Part shown: in pieces, positions 29,977-40,681 of the stretch
Layout: each line of letters opens with the position of its first letter
Position numbering within the stretch: position 1 is the first letter of the stretch
Assembly (NCBI GenBank): GCA_033064195.1
Contig: JARBJD010000126.1
Coordinates: 1 to 64,000, forward strand
DNA from: Blattamonas nauphoetae
Taxonomy: Eukaryota > Preaxostyla > Oxymonadida
Length of the DNA stretch: 64,000 nt
Direction of reading: 5' to 3'
Program-made: the position numbers and the translations under genes
The notes under the pieces: generated by a model
Databases searched by the model: none
What the model was told of the DNA's origin: nothing
The model's input: the letters and a program-made list of their open reading frames with translations, nothing else

Positions 29977-30456
29977 GGCAAATGTCGAGTTGGTGGGCCA
30001 AAAAATTCTAAGTTGAGAAAAAAAAGAGGACGCTGGTAGGTCTTGAACCCGCGTCCTCAAGCTTTCAAAGCGGGCGATCTACCGATTGCACCACGCAAGC
30101 GTCGAGCGTGATCTGAATTTGGGTGTTTTGTTGGTTAGGCTGTTCCATTGTGTCACTTCACCACAAACCATGATCAAACAAAATTTGTCAAAAAATTGTG
30201 ATGAAATGATAGATAAAAGGGTAAAATGAACCGAGAAAACGAAAAGGTGAAGTGATAGTGTTCACCAATCGCCCTCATCTGTCAGGATCAACCGAGTTTG
30301 GATTTCGTGATGACGATCTAGACACTATCATCAAAATTTTGATAAACAAACGTTCTCATCACTATAAGGGACGTATGACGATGAGAGGACGGGATAGTTG
30401 AAAAAAACGACAAGACACACCTCGATCCCTTTTGGCCCACCAAGTCAACACTTGCC
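29977..30456 (-). mobile_element. tRNA-carrying TIR element, copy A (480 bp)
   Basis: Ends are inverted repeats: GGCAAATGTCGAGTTGGTGG at the left, and the complement of GGCAAGTGTTGACTTGGTGG at the right (20 of 23 bp match over the full arm). A perfect 8-bp target duplication, CGCAATTT, flanks it at 29969-29976 and 30457-30464. It carries a tRNA-like gene near one end. A second copy sits at 57328-57808 in the opposite orientation. The orientation given follows the tRNA-like gene. It is too short to encode a transposase, so it is non-autonomous. The 8-bp duplication fits hAT-like or P-like transposition, but the end sequence is not diagnostic. Confidence 0.85.
30029..30103 (-). tRNA. tRNA-like Pol III gene, copy A
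   Basis: 75 nt, identical at every base to the copy at 57681-57755. It has an A-box (TGGTGCAATCGG) and a canonical B-box (GGTTCAAGACC), and a run of eight T on its own strand just after its 3' end, as for Pol III. A 6-bp acceptor-type helix closes it. If a seven-base loop TTTGAAA is assumed, the anticodon reads TGA (Ser), but the D and anticodon stems pair poorly and no long variable arm is visible. It may be a degenerate tRNA or a tRNA-derived RNA. Confidence 0.5.
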
Positions 30457-30566
30457 CGCAATTTATCATATTATGTTGTCTGCCTCTCGCTCCCCACCAA
30501 ATTTTGCCCTGGAAAACTGAAAGTGTCAAAATCCAGAATAAAGGGTCATCTTCTCGAGAACAACAA

Positions 30567-31124
30567 ATGTCCGACTGCATCGCCTCAATCAAAGCTCGTC
30601 GAGCTTGCCGTAAGTTTCTTCCAACCCCAGTTGAGAAAGAAAAGCTTACCCAAATCCTTGAAGCCGCCCAGATTGCTCCGTCAGCCATGAACCAACAACC
30701 ATGGCATTTTTATGTTGTGAGCAACCAAGATATCATCGCCCAGATTTCAGATCCAGCTCAAGAGATAATCGGCAAAGAAAGACCAGCCTTCATTGAGCGT
30801 GCACAAAAAAACGGAGTCAAAAGCGGAGTCTTCTATGATGCCCCCACAGTCATCTTCATCTCCTGCAAAAAGGAGGGAACACGCTTCAGACAACTTGATA
30901 TCGGTATTGCCACAGAAAACATCATGCTCGCCGCAACTTCACTTGGACTCGGCTCAATCGCCATTGGCTGTTTTGTGGATGTTGTTAAGGCTCAAACTGA
31001 AGCAGCCCTCAAACTTTCTGCCGATGAGGAGGTTTTGATTGCCATTCCAATTGGATATGCTGACAATTCAATCCCACTCCCTCCCCAGAATCGCAGAGCT
31101 GACAATATCACTTTTATCGAATAG
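30567..31124 (+). CDS. Nitroreductase-family flavoprotein
   Basis: An intronless 185-residue frame. The product shows the nitroreductase fold signature: N-terminal SIKARRACRKF (FMN phosphate contact), then AAQIAPSAMNQQPWHFYVV, a central helix pair, DIGIATENIMLAATSLGLGSI and the closing IPIGY segment. These enzymes reduce nitro compounds, quinones or flavins with NAD(P)H and FMN, and are common in anaerobic protists, where they also activate nitroimidazole drugs. Bacterial-like length, absence of introns in an intron-rich neighbourhood, and similarity in layout to bacterial proteins suggest lateral gain; this is inference. The ATG at 30567 gives the canonical N-terminus. Transposon copy A ends only 110 bp upstream, so it may lie in or next to the promoter. 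Confidence 0.85.
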   Translation: MSDCIASIKARRACRKFLPTPVEKEKLTQILEAAQIAPSAMNQQPWHFYVVSNQDIIAQISDPAQEIIGKERPAFIERAQKNGVKSGVFYDAPTVIFISCKKEGTRFRQLDIGIATENIMLAATSLGLGSIAIGCFVDVVKAQTEAALKLSADEEVLIAIPIGYADNSIPLPPQNRRADNITFIE

Positions 31125-31371
31125 TCATGACCCCATTACATCTATTCGTGCGTTTGCGTTATGCTTATTTTCCCCGATCATTCATCTCTTGTTACATCTC
31201 TGAGTTCCGCTCTTCACATTCTCTGACGCCTTTCTCGAACACTAACACAATATTGAAACTCTATTTTATCACTATGTGTTTTTCTTTGCAATTTGAACGA
31301 TATATCGTGAAAATATAAGCACCGACGTTCACATTATGTACAAAACCACAATTCACTTCTTCAAAGCTCGA

Positions 31372-32793
31372 ATGAGCGATGATTTGAATGATACTCCCAT
31401 CAATACTGACGAAATCGGTTTCACTTACAAACCTCACATCTCAAAGAAACGGTGGTGGGTCTTGTTCCTCTTTTCATTCAACTCGTTCCTCTTCTCCATC
31501 GATCTTCTCTTCTACAATTCGATTCCCGAATCAATTGAGGCTTACTATCATGACGCGCATGTGGAGATGTCTGTAATCAATCAAGCCGTCTCTTTAGGAG
31601 GATTTCTCTACTGTTTTTTCGTGATCCTCATGATCTGGCTCGACTCCTCTTTACACAACCTCAAACTAATTACTTTCCTATCATCAGCAATCCTTTCAGT
31701 GTCTGTTCTGCTCCGAATGCTCCCATCGTGGAGTCACACTGTATTCTTCCCAATTTCGAAGGGATTGATTTTTGCCTCCTCAATCATCAACCAGCTCGGG
31801 GGCGCCTTCACCTTCACCTCCCCCTCCCTCTGTTCCGCAACTTGGTTCCCAGACAGTGAAAGAGGACTTGCTACTAGCATTGCTGCCCAATCGTCGCCTG
31901 CCGGAATTGCTTTTTCCTTCTTTGTCCTCCCCCTCATTGTCAGAAAACCATCTCATGTTCCAATTGCCATTTTGGTCCTATTGATACTTCATTTAGTTTG
32001 CACACTCCTAATTATGTTCACATTTCCCTCAAAACCGAAACACCCTCCATCTCTCTCTGAATACAAGCGAATGGAGGAACAAGAGGAAACTACTGCACGC
32101 TCGGATGATTCCAAATCCTCTCGTTGCTCTCGGCTTGGATCATCGCTCTTTAACTCATTCAAAGTGCTTCTCGTCACATTCAAGCAGTTGTTCACGAATC
32201 GGGACTTCATCTTCTTTGCTCTTGCTGCCGCTCTCCAATCTGGGTCCACACAACCATTTTCCGGAAACATGACCTTCCTTTTCACACGACTTGGCCATTC
32301 TCAATGGATCGGTGGGATCGGCGCCTTTCTCAACGAATTGGGGACGATTGTCGGAGGAATTCTGATGTCCCTCCTCGTCTCTCGTCCCAAAGTGGACAAA
32401 CACCGAAAAGGAATCTTCATAGCCATCTTTGTGACTAACGTGGTCTTCGGTGCCTTCCTCCTCCTGTTCTTCCCCTTCCCCTGGATGAACGGGGGACTGA
32501 AAGCGCCTGTGATGATCCATCCATCACTGCTCATTGTTCTCGTCACGCTGTATGGAATGGTGTCAGGGAGCCCGTGGGCCTTGTTCTTCGAGACAGTCGC
32601 TGACATCACAAGTCCGATCTCGGAGGGCACCAGCGGGGCAGCATTCACTATCTTTTCGTCTCTTCTGTACTCTTTCGTCTTTTTCCTGTTTTCAATGGCT
32701 GGTCCGAACAGTACTGCCTTGATTACCAATTGTGCAGTTGCTGTTTCGATTCCTCTCCTTCTCTTCACACACATGGATCGACGAAGAGGTTAA
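31372..32793 (+). CDS. Major facilitator superfamily transporter (FLVCR/DIRC2-like)
   Basis: 473 residues from the ATG at 31372; an upstream in-frame ATG at 31336 would add 12. Two bundles of six membrane segments are visible, split by a charged cytoplasmic loop (about residues 225-265, KPKHPPSLSEYKRMEEQEET). The stretch SATWFPDSERGLATSIA matches the WFP...ERG/A..T turn of FLVCR and related haem, choline or solute carriers. The second half begins with a short NRDFIFFALAAAL helix. It resides in the plasma or an internal membrane. Substrate cannot be told from sequence: heme, choline and nucleobase carriers all share this turn. No introns are seen. Confidence 0.75.
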   Translation: MSDDLNDTPINTDEIGFTYKPHISKKRWWVLFLFSFNSFLFSIDLLFYNSIPESIEAYYHDAHVEMSVINQAVSLGGFLYCFFVILMIWLDSSLHNLKLITFLSSAILSVSVLLRMLPSWSHTVFFPISKGLIFASSIINQLGGAFTFTSPSLCSATWFPDSERGLATSIAAQSSPAGIAFSFFVLPLIVRKPSHVPIAILVLLILHLVCTLLIMFTFPSKPKHPPSLSEYKRMEEQEETTARSDDSKSSRCSRLGSSLFNSFKVLLVTFKQLFTNRDFIFFALAAALQSGSTQPFSGNMTFLFTRLGHSQWIGGIGAFLNELGTIVGGILMSLLVSRPKVDKHRKGIFIAIFVTNVVFGAFLLLFFPFPWMNGGLKAPVMIHPSLLIVLVTLYGMVSGSPWALFFETVADITSPISEGTSGAAFTIFSSLLYSFVFFLFSMAGPNSTALITNCAVAVSIPLLLFTHMDRRRG

Positions 32794-32960
32794 TTTTCAG
32801 TTTCGATATGTCGTTCCGTCATCATTTTTATTCATTTACACTTCGAGTATTCTGTAAGTTTACTTCAACACTTTTCTGCCTATGATAGATTTGAGATGTC
32901 TACAACTCATCAATATGATCAAACCATTTTTCTATTCTTCATTCATCATCTCACCATCAA

Positions 32961-34662
32961 ATGATCGCTGAAATGAATACAATCGACAGTATGTCTCTTT
33001 CATTCTTCGGTATCTTTTAATTAGACCTCAATCGACTGACCGAGAATTATTTCAGAAAGAGTCCGTTCATTGCGATCCAAATCCCTGATGACTCTCACCG
33101 TCTCGCAGAATTGCTAGATATCTTCAGACAAACTGATTTACCGGATTATATCTGTCAGAAAATCTTCTTCCATCTCGGTATTCGTCACATCTTTTTCACG
33201 TGCTTCAGTGTCAGCATTGGTTGTATTCCGCGAAGCTAAACTGTATTGTAAGTTTTTATCGCGGTTTTCATCCCAACAACATGTCCGTAATCACGTATTT
33301 ATTGTCTATGACCAACAGACACAGACGTTCCGATTCGTCATTCGCCCACCTTCGTTCGAAGAAGGCCACGGTGAGCCTCTCGATGACATGCACCTTTTTG
33401 GCCAAGTTTTACAAAATATTTCCCGAAGAGGCACATTGTCTCAGGAAAGAGAGAATTTCCTCGAACTTCTGACACAACGCGATGGACAAGCTGCTGCCCT
33501 CATTCCAAATCGGGACATTCTCCGCGAACCCTTCTTCCGCACCCTTTACTCCACTGTACTTGGCATGCCTTTGGAGGAATACCGTCAAATCATCCTCATC
33601 GAAGAACAGACCCTAATCTACTGTCCACGTGCCAGTTTCGACCTCACACAGCAAGAAATGTCAGCCCTTCTCGCCCCTTTGCCGAATATCGCCCAAACAC
33701 ATCGACTTCTCCATTTACAACTCACTCGAGAGCCAATACCTCGAGTACCAAATCGCTTTACAGGACGAGGCAGAAGGCAGCCCCAGTTTGCTATGGCCTG
33801 TCCAATCTGCCACATCGTTCTTACTGAAGACTTGGCAAGACATCACCTCCAAATGCACAGATACGTGGACAACGAAAGACTTGGCCATCTTGTCTCGAAA
33901 TGTCCATTCTGCAACGTCCAAAAAATGCCAAATGCTCAACTTGTGAATCATTGGCTCTATCAATGCAAATTTAAGCACCCCAACGCAAAACACACCAAAT
34001 GCCCATTCTGTCGTTTTGAAAACACTGGAAGTAACGTCATGGAACATATCAATACTGAGCACAGGGACCTCATTCCACACTTCAGAGAAATCACAACTCA
34101 GAATCGGCCGCCAATGAGGAGAAAACCAGCAAAGATTCGGATGTGTCTGGACTGTTACGCGCTTGTGAGCGATATTGATTGGAAGGATCATGTCAAACAC
34201 AAACACATCGAACAAATCACCAACTGCTATCCAGATCTTGAGGAGACAGTTCAATGCCCGCTGTGCGACCAGAGACCGAACAAACTCGACGTCATCACCC
34301 ATCTCCTCACAGATTGCCCTCGAAACCACTTCAGAACTACAGTACACCGCAAATGTCCCTTCTGCAATGTTTCTTGTTCTCCAAATGTGATATGGGCTCA
34401 CATCAGAGTACGCCACAAAGCACTCTTTGATTGGAGTTGGGAGTTCGTCAAGGCCGATCTAAGCTGCCCCCAATGTCGCAAATCCCGCACACCTGACAAA
34501 TTGGTCAAGCATGTCATTCATCACCACAAAAAGAACACCGTCCGGTCCAATACGCACGATTCTCATCTCTGCCCGCAATGCTTGGACATCGTCCCAAAGG
34601 AGCTGTATTTCGATCATCTCGTCGTCCACAGGCGTGAACGGAGACGATATAGACACACCTGA
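32961..34662 (+). CDS. Eight-zinc-finger protein, three exons
   Basis: Hand-spliced to 535 residues with introns at 32993-33055 and 33178-33208; the sum is divisible by three. The N-terminal ~240 residues have no known motif. The C-terminal half holds eight C2H2/C2HC-type fingers, each starting C-P/L-x-C: CPICHIVLTEDL, CPFCNVQKM, CPFCRFENTG, CLDCYALVSD, CPLCDQRPNK, CPFCNVSCSP, CPQCRKSRTP and CPQCLDIVPK. Most end in H-x3-4-H/C. Linkers are longer and less regular than the TGEKP linkers of DNA-binding KRAB-type proteins, so RNA, protein or ubiquitin binding is as likely as DNA binding. The extreme C-terminus is basic (RRERRRYRH). A nuclear role is possible but unproven. Confidence 0.7.
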
Positions 34663-34937
34663 GTTTCCAGTCATTACCCTACTATCCAATTTGTATGAGC
34701 TCTTTCTTTTCGCTAGCACTATCTCGTCTCTGACGATTGAACGCATATTGAGGTTGATTTCTAGCTGTTAAATCACTGCTTTCTGTTTGGACGTGTTTTC
34801 TACCAAGTATTCAAGAGTGTTAGCCAAATAATGAAATCGAGTGAAAGCGGAAACTTCTGTCTCCAATGAAGAACTAGAAATAAACAAAACGACAGAAAAG
34901 TGATATGAAGAAGCCCTCCTCAGAACTCACTCATCCC

Positions 34938-37443
34938 TCACCCACTCATCGACTCCAGCGGTTCATCCACAGCAGCCATCGGGTTCGCCTGCATCTCCAC
35001 ACCTCCTCCCATCGGTGGGGGTGGCGGGACCTGACTTTCAAGCGGGCCTGGCTGAGACTGTGCCATGGGTTGCTGTGATTGGCCAGTTTGCTGTAGCTGC
35101 TGCTGCTGTTGTTGCTGGGCTTGTTGCTGAGCGAGAATCAGTTTGTTCTGTTCGAGCTCAGCCTTCTTTGCGTTCTGCCACTCCTTCTTGTCTTTGTTCT
35201 GCCGGTCCTTGATCGATTTTTGGATGACCTTCTTTTCCTCCTTCTCCGCAATCTGCTTCCGCCCCTCCTTCCCCTTCCCTTCGTGTTTCACCATCCAATC
35301 AAGTGTCGCCTGACTCGCAAACATCTGATACCCGCTGTGCTCCCCTCCCTCTTCCCCACCCGTCCTCGCCCCGTCCCTGTTAGCCATCTCCTTGTCAGCA
35401 AAATAATAAAACAAGACACTTCGAGAGAGAGACGAGAGTGGAGCGATGATAATCTGCGACACAGCAAAAGTGGTGATGATGTTGATGGCTGTCAGATACC
35501 ACCACGTGTACACCTCCATCCCGTCCAAATACATGTCCACACGCGCCACAGCAGGCAGCATGAAGATCAGAGCAGCAATCGACGAGATCAGCGAGATCGA
35601 CAGCGACACTCCGAAGAACATGAAGTTCAGATATGACGAGAACGACTGCAGCACGTTCACGTTCTCCGCGCGAAGGTACCCAGCCACTTTTGTAGATGTG
35701 AAGAAACCTCGTCCATAAATGGCCATCGTTTGGAAGGCATCCGACGAGCACGGCGAGCAGCATCCAGCGAAGCACGAGAACAGACCCGACCAGCACGACA
35801 GACAGCACCCCGGCTTCTCCTCTTCCTCACTCAGCTCGAACGGGTACGTCGTCGGCACGAACTTCTCGGCGACGTTGTTTGTGGTGCCTGTCAGAGGCCT
35901 GCCGTCTGGTCCGAGCAGGGGCTGGCCATCAGCACCGACGAACGGGCCTTGCTGGGCGTCTTGTTGATACGGTCCAGGGACGTTGTCGTTGGAGTTGAGT
36001 GGAGGCTCGGGAGGGGCTGGGGGAGGCGGGGGAAGGTCGTCGGGTGGCTGGGTCTTCGGAGCTTGGTCAGGATCGGCATTTTGTTGTTCTTTTCGGTCCT
36101 GCCGTTTCTTGTTCCGCCCATCCATCCGCCTCTTCTTTGCCTGCAGTCTCCAGTTGGCACTGGTCGAGCATTGTCGAAAGAGCTTCCCGATGAGGATCAG
36201 AAGCGAGCCGATGGCGACCGACCCGAAGTGTTTGAAGAACGAGACCGAAGTCACTTTAAGACCAGCATACTGCACCTGCGAGTCTTGGCGTGCAAAGTAT
36301 TTGTTTGTTCCAAGCCCAGCCGAGATCAATTTGGCCATTTCAATCAGAAACGCGGCGATCCAGAGGAAGAGAACAAACTCGATGAGAATCACCCAACGCG
36401 GGCCTTGCATCACCCGATCGTGCTTCTCACCCGCTTTAATATCTTTTGGGAGGACAGACGAAAATCCGACAGTGGTTTGGATAAAAAGAGCAACCGCAGC
36501 GCAGAAGATGATGGTGAAGATGATCGGAACGACGCAGTTGCCGATGCTGGACATGGCCTTCTTGCCAGCTTCATGAAGAACACGGCCACTCCGAGCAATG
36601 CGCTTGCCGTGCGTGAAGAGCATGACAAGGTAGACTATAAAGAAGAAGATGGAGACGATGCCGAAAGCGAACACAACCCACGCGCTTGCTCTGATCATCT
36701 CGGTGTCTGACTTGGTGTACATCATGCCGATGATGATAAACGCGACGCCTCCAGCAAGGGTGACTATAATGGTGATGAAATGGCACGTGCAGGTGGTGCA
36801 AGCATTTGAACACTGGAAGCAGCAATAGGCGAGGAAAGAGAGAATAACAGCAACACCAATTGCGGCAGCCAGAACCCACCACACGCGCATAAGGTCAGAA
36901 ACGGATGCGGTGAAGAGGTTGGTGAACATGGAGTAATCCTGGATATACACTTTTGGCTCGCTCATGCTCTCCACGCATCGATAGTTGTACAGAATTTGAG
37001 CACTCGACGACTGGCGGAAGTAGTAATTGCCGGTTGTGTTGAGAAAGACGCAGGATGGGAGGGATGCTGGCATCCATCTTCCATTTGGGAAGAAACAGTT
37101 GTCTCCAACGGGCGCACATTCTTCAACACAGATCTCAATGGAAGAGTTCGGGTTGAAGGGACGGAATAAGTACGGACGCTTTCTGAAATCCTCTCCGCCA
37201 ATGTTTTTGACTCCGCAGATGTTGCCACTGGAAAAAGTGAAGAAAGAGAACTTCAAACGCGGAATCAATTGGCCGAATGAGCTTATCTGGGTTACCAACA
37301 AAGAATGAGATAACGAAGAGAGCCACATAAGCAACCACAAGAAGGAGGAAGATCATTGCACAGATGGCGTCTCTACAGCATCCGTGCGATTTCTTCCATT
37401 CAAGGTGACCATCCTCGAGTGTGAGTGTAGTTTTTGCCTGCAT
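34938..37443 (-). CDS. Choline transporter-like protein (CTL/SLC44 family)
   Basis: Two exons with a 31-nt intron at 37228-37258 give 824 residues. The N-terminus has a cytoplasmic start, first membrane helix, then GNPDKLIRPID and a Cys-rich extracellular loop (CVEECAPVGDNCFFP) typical of SLC44. Eight to nine further membrane segments follow. The conserved end (GRGFFTSTKVAGYL, later the LYYFADKE turn) matches the CTL domain, which moves choline or related amines. It is longer than usual (650-720) because of a Pro-rich insertion (about residues 440-520) and a Gln/Pro-rich, Lys-rich cytoplasmic tail of ~110 residues. It converges with the zinc-finger gene, 275 bp apart. Confidence 0.85.
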
Positions 37444-37680
37444 ATGGGATGACGGGAAACAAGTCGAAATGTTCGGAGTTTCTCGAAAAAATGACCCATT
37501 TTTTCTTTAAATCTATCCGGACAGGAAAAACGTTATAAACTCGTATCAGAAACAGAATAAAGATATGCAATGAAATGTACAATACGGAGGTGGAGAGAAC
37601 TCGACTGTAAGACAGACCAGGGCAGATAACACGTCAAAAAACGAAGAAAAGTGAGAATTGAGTCACAGGCGGTCATATAT

Positions 37681-40349
37681 CTACACAGGGAACAAAATGG
37701 AGGCCAAATACACCAACTGGTTCCAGTCCACAAACCGGATTCCATATCCACCGTGATCGACCATCGTGGATACATCGACAAGCTGGCTTGGAGTGAGCTC
37801 GGAGATGAGAGCGAGGTGCTTCATCGTGTCCATCAGAGCACTGCGACGCATGCCGAGACAGGCGCCGAGGACGATGATGGAGTGGAGGACGTTGAGAGAG
37901 GCTGAGGACTGGATGTTCTTCATCTGCTTCAGGCCGATCGTGTTGCGCGGGTTGGAGATCAGAAAGGCGCGCCAGTTCCCACTTACGCGAGCATCGAGTG
38001 TGCGAGTGAGCGAGTCAAAGAAGAGTTCTGAGAAGAAGGACGTCGGTGGAGAAGAGATAAGAGTTGAGAGAGCGAAGATTGAAGAAAGAAGAGAAAGACG
38101 GACCGTACAGCCACTCCTTTTTGATCTGAATCGCCCCGCTCAGCTGCGACAGAAGAAACGACTCAAACACAAGCGGCTTCTCGTCCGAACTGGCAGCGTG
38201 TTCCTCCTTCTGCTCCTCCCTCTTCTCCTGCTTCTTCCGGATCTCCGTCTTCTTGATCTCCGCGTCACTCAGCCCGCCCTCCCTCGAGTTCGGAGGCGTC
38301 GGTGCTTGCGGGCGTCGCGTGGGAAGGGCATACCATCCAGCCAGCTTCTCTCCAGTCAGCCAATCCACATAATCCACGTTCGGAGCAGGTTTTCCGGTGT
38401 ACTTCAGTGTCTCTGTCCAGTTCGGGTCGCAGATGAGCGAGGAGAGGAGAGAGAGTGCCATGATTGCTGCGGAGTCGTTCTCGCTCAGCGCGGACGAGAG
38501 ACAGAAACGGCAGGCCTCGCCGAGCGAGAGGAGGAAAGAGGGCGACGAGTTGGGAGAGGTGGAGGGGACGGGCGGGTTGGACGAGAGTGTCAGCAGTCGC
38601 GCGTACAGCTCGCGGATGAACGTAGTCCGCACGGTCTCTTCGAAGGATAGGAGAGATGAGAGATGAGGGAGATGAAAGAAGGGAGAGATGAGAGAGGGAG
38701 AGAGGAGGGGAGAGATGAAGGAGAGAGGAGGGCAGACCGTTGAAGTGGGAGAAGGAGAGGTGCTCTCCAGTGAAGAGGACAGCAACTGCCTCTTTGATGC
38801 TCAGCGACGAGAACTCTGCAGAAACGAACAATGAAAAAGACGAGCGTGGAAATGGACGACGGAAAGAGAGACAAACCGCGTTTCGCTGGTGGATGCATGT
38901 TGGGCGGAGGGAGAATGGCGACCTTGCCTTTTATGGCAGGCGTGCTGGGTCCTTCCTTCGCACTCTCGTCTTCCTTCTTCCTCCGCTCTTCGCTCTCTCG
39001 CTGTTGCCTCTCTTCGTCTTCCTTCTCCTTCCTCAACCTCTCTTCCTCCTCTTCCTTCCTTTTCGCGTCCTCCTGCGCAGCGAGAGCAGTAGCGGTCTCT
39101 GCTTCCTTCCTCAATTTCTCTTCTTCTTCTGCCTTCTCGCGAGTGATTCGTTCTTCCTCCTCCTTTCGGTGTCGTGCTTCCTCATCTGCGTTTGTGTTCT
39201 CTGCATCAGCCGCATTCTCTTTGTCATCTTTCTGTTCGCTTTCAGCTTCTTCTTTCAGTTTTCGTTCCTCCTCTTCCTTCTGCTTTCTCTCTTCTTCCTC
39301 TTTTCTGGCCTGCTCGTCTTGTTCCGCTTTCTCCTTCGCAATTCGTTCCTCCTCTTCCTTTCTCAGACGTTCCTCCTCTTCTCTCTTCCATCGCTCTTCC
39401 TCCTCCCTCTTCGCTCTTTCCCCTTCCTCTCTTTTCACCCTCTCTTCTTCCTCCCTTCGCCTCCTCTCTTCCTCCTCGTTCTTCTTCTCTTCATCTGTGT
39501 GCTTCTCGCCTTCCTCGTCCTCGTTCTCTTCTTCCGTCGAAGAATACTTGAAATACTGTTCCACCTTCCCATCATCCGCTTTTTCCTGATTCTCGATTCC
39601 CCCGTCAGTGCTGGGTTTGCTTGTTTCATTCAAATCAACAATCGCTAAGTCCTGAAGCTTCTGGCCCTTGACCTTGTCCGCAGCATCTTTCATCTCATTA
39701 TCTGAGAACTCTGCTGTCCGCCGAATCTTTTGGATATCAATTTTGGATCCGATGGTCCAGTTTGACATTTCTCCAACGCGTTTTGCAAAGACAAGGACGC
39801 AATCGATGAGACGTGCTGGGAACTTGTTATTAACAATGTCAGAGGGAACAATAACATAGGGCTCCATTTGAAGAGTGTTTGCCACTCCGCTATTGAAGTA
39901 GAGAATGTTCTCCTAGGGAATATAAGCCACAGAGAGTGAGAGGAGAAAGAAGTGTTCCATTAGACTGTGTTCAGAAGATACCATTTTATGGAAGTTGTGT
40001 TTCGGAGTATCATGAAATCTATATTCACGTGAGAGAGACAGACGAGATGATAAATCAAATGATCTGAAAATACTTCTTGACAAGGCCAGGATTAACTTTG
40101 GCGAGCATTTGGCAGAGAATTACTCCATCAGACAAAATTTCCTAACACATCAATAAAGGATAATGGCGGAACATATGCAAACAGGGAGTGGCTCATCAGG
40201 AAGTGTAGTACCCAGGAGATGTTCAATGTACTCACGAGCGGCTTTCTGTCTCACCAGATATTCACGTGCCTTCAAGGCATGCCGGTTAAGGGTGAAATCT
40301 CCTGAAAAGAAAAGAACATAAAGAAAAAACATCAAATGAAACCTGACAT
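37681..40349 (-). CDS. Calponin-homology domain protein with Glu/Lys/Arg coiled coil, eight exons
   Basis: Hand-spliced to 741 residues. On plus-strand coordinates the introns are 38028-38103, 38638-38737, 38816-38876, 39913-39981, 40019-40073, 40142-40182 and 40302-40342; phases are consistent. The N-terminal ~120 residues are a calponin-homology domain: EYLVRQKAAREYIEHLL, LSDGVILCQMLAKVNPG, KMENILYFNSGV, VPSDIV and the closing ARLIDCVLVFAKRV. A ~230-residue stretch of Glu/Arg/Lys heptads (REEEERVKREE type) forms a single long helix or coiled coil. The C-terminal ~310 residues are folded, without a known motif. A single type-3-like CH domain plus a charged rod suggests an actin- or microtubule-associated scaffold. 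It is transcribed divergently from the Rho/Rac gene. Confidence 0.75.
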
Positions 40350-40681
40350 TTGCGAATAATTTCTGTGGCGGTTCCGATCGGGAGTCAGATGGAATTCGAG
40401 CTTTATTGTGTTTGACTATGGTGATAATCGCTTTATCAACCGGAATTATGTCTGAAAGAGAATTGACAATACGATTTTGCACCGTATTGACGAAAAAGAA
40501 ACAAAAACACTCTTTACCTCTCGAATTTGAGGCGATAACGATGAATTGACTATTTATTCTGAAAATCTAGGCGATACACTCCCTTTTGGCTAGATAGTAT
40601 TGATCTATTTCTGAGATTGATAAAACTTATGGATCACCCCTAATTCGTCTTCGTGGTTGAGTCAACTATTTAACCTTCCCG
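40350..40681. promoter_or_regulatory. Divergent promoter region of the CH-domain and Rho/Rac genes
   Basis: A 332-bp AT-rich gap between two divergently transcribed start codons. It must contain both promoters if no further 5' exons exist. No specific box can be defended by eye. Confidence 0.4.

Noticed and set aside
30029-30103. Confident tRNA-Ser(TGA) call
   Set aside because: Promoter boxes are good, but the cloverleaf has several mispaired stem positions and no long variable arm, so it is reported as tRNA-like.
29977-30456. SINE
   Set aside because: It has a Pol III-type gene, but terminal inverted repeats and fixed 8-bp target duplications point to DNA transposition instead of retroposition.
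38740-39648. Long plus-strand Leu/Phe/Ser-rich frames that look like a membrane protein
   Set aside because: They are the antisense of the Glu/Lys/Arg coiled coil in the CH-domain gene; GAG/AAG-type codons read backwards give Leu, Phe and Ser.
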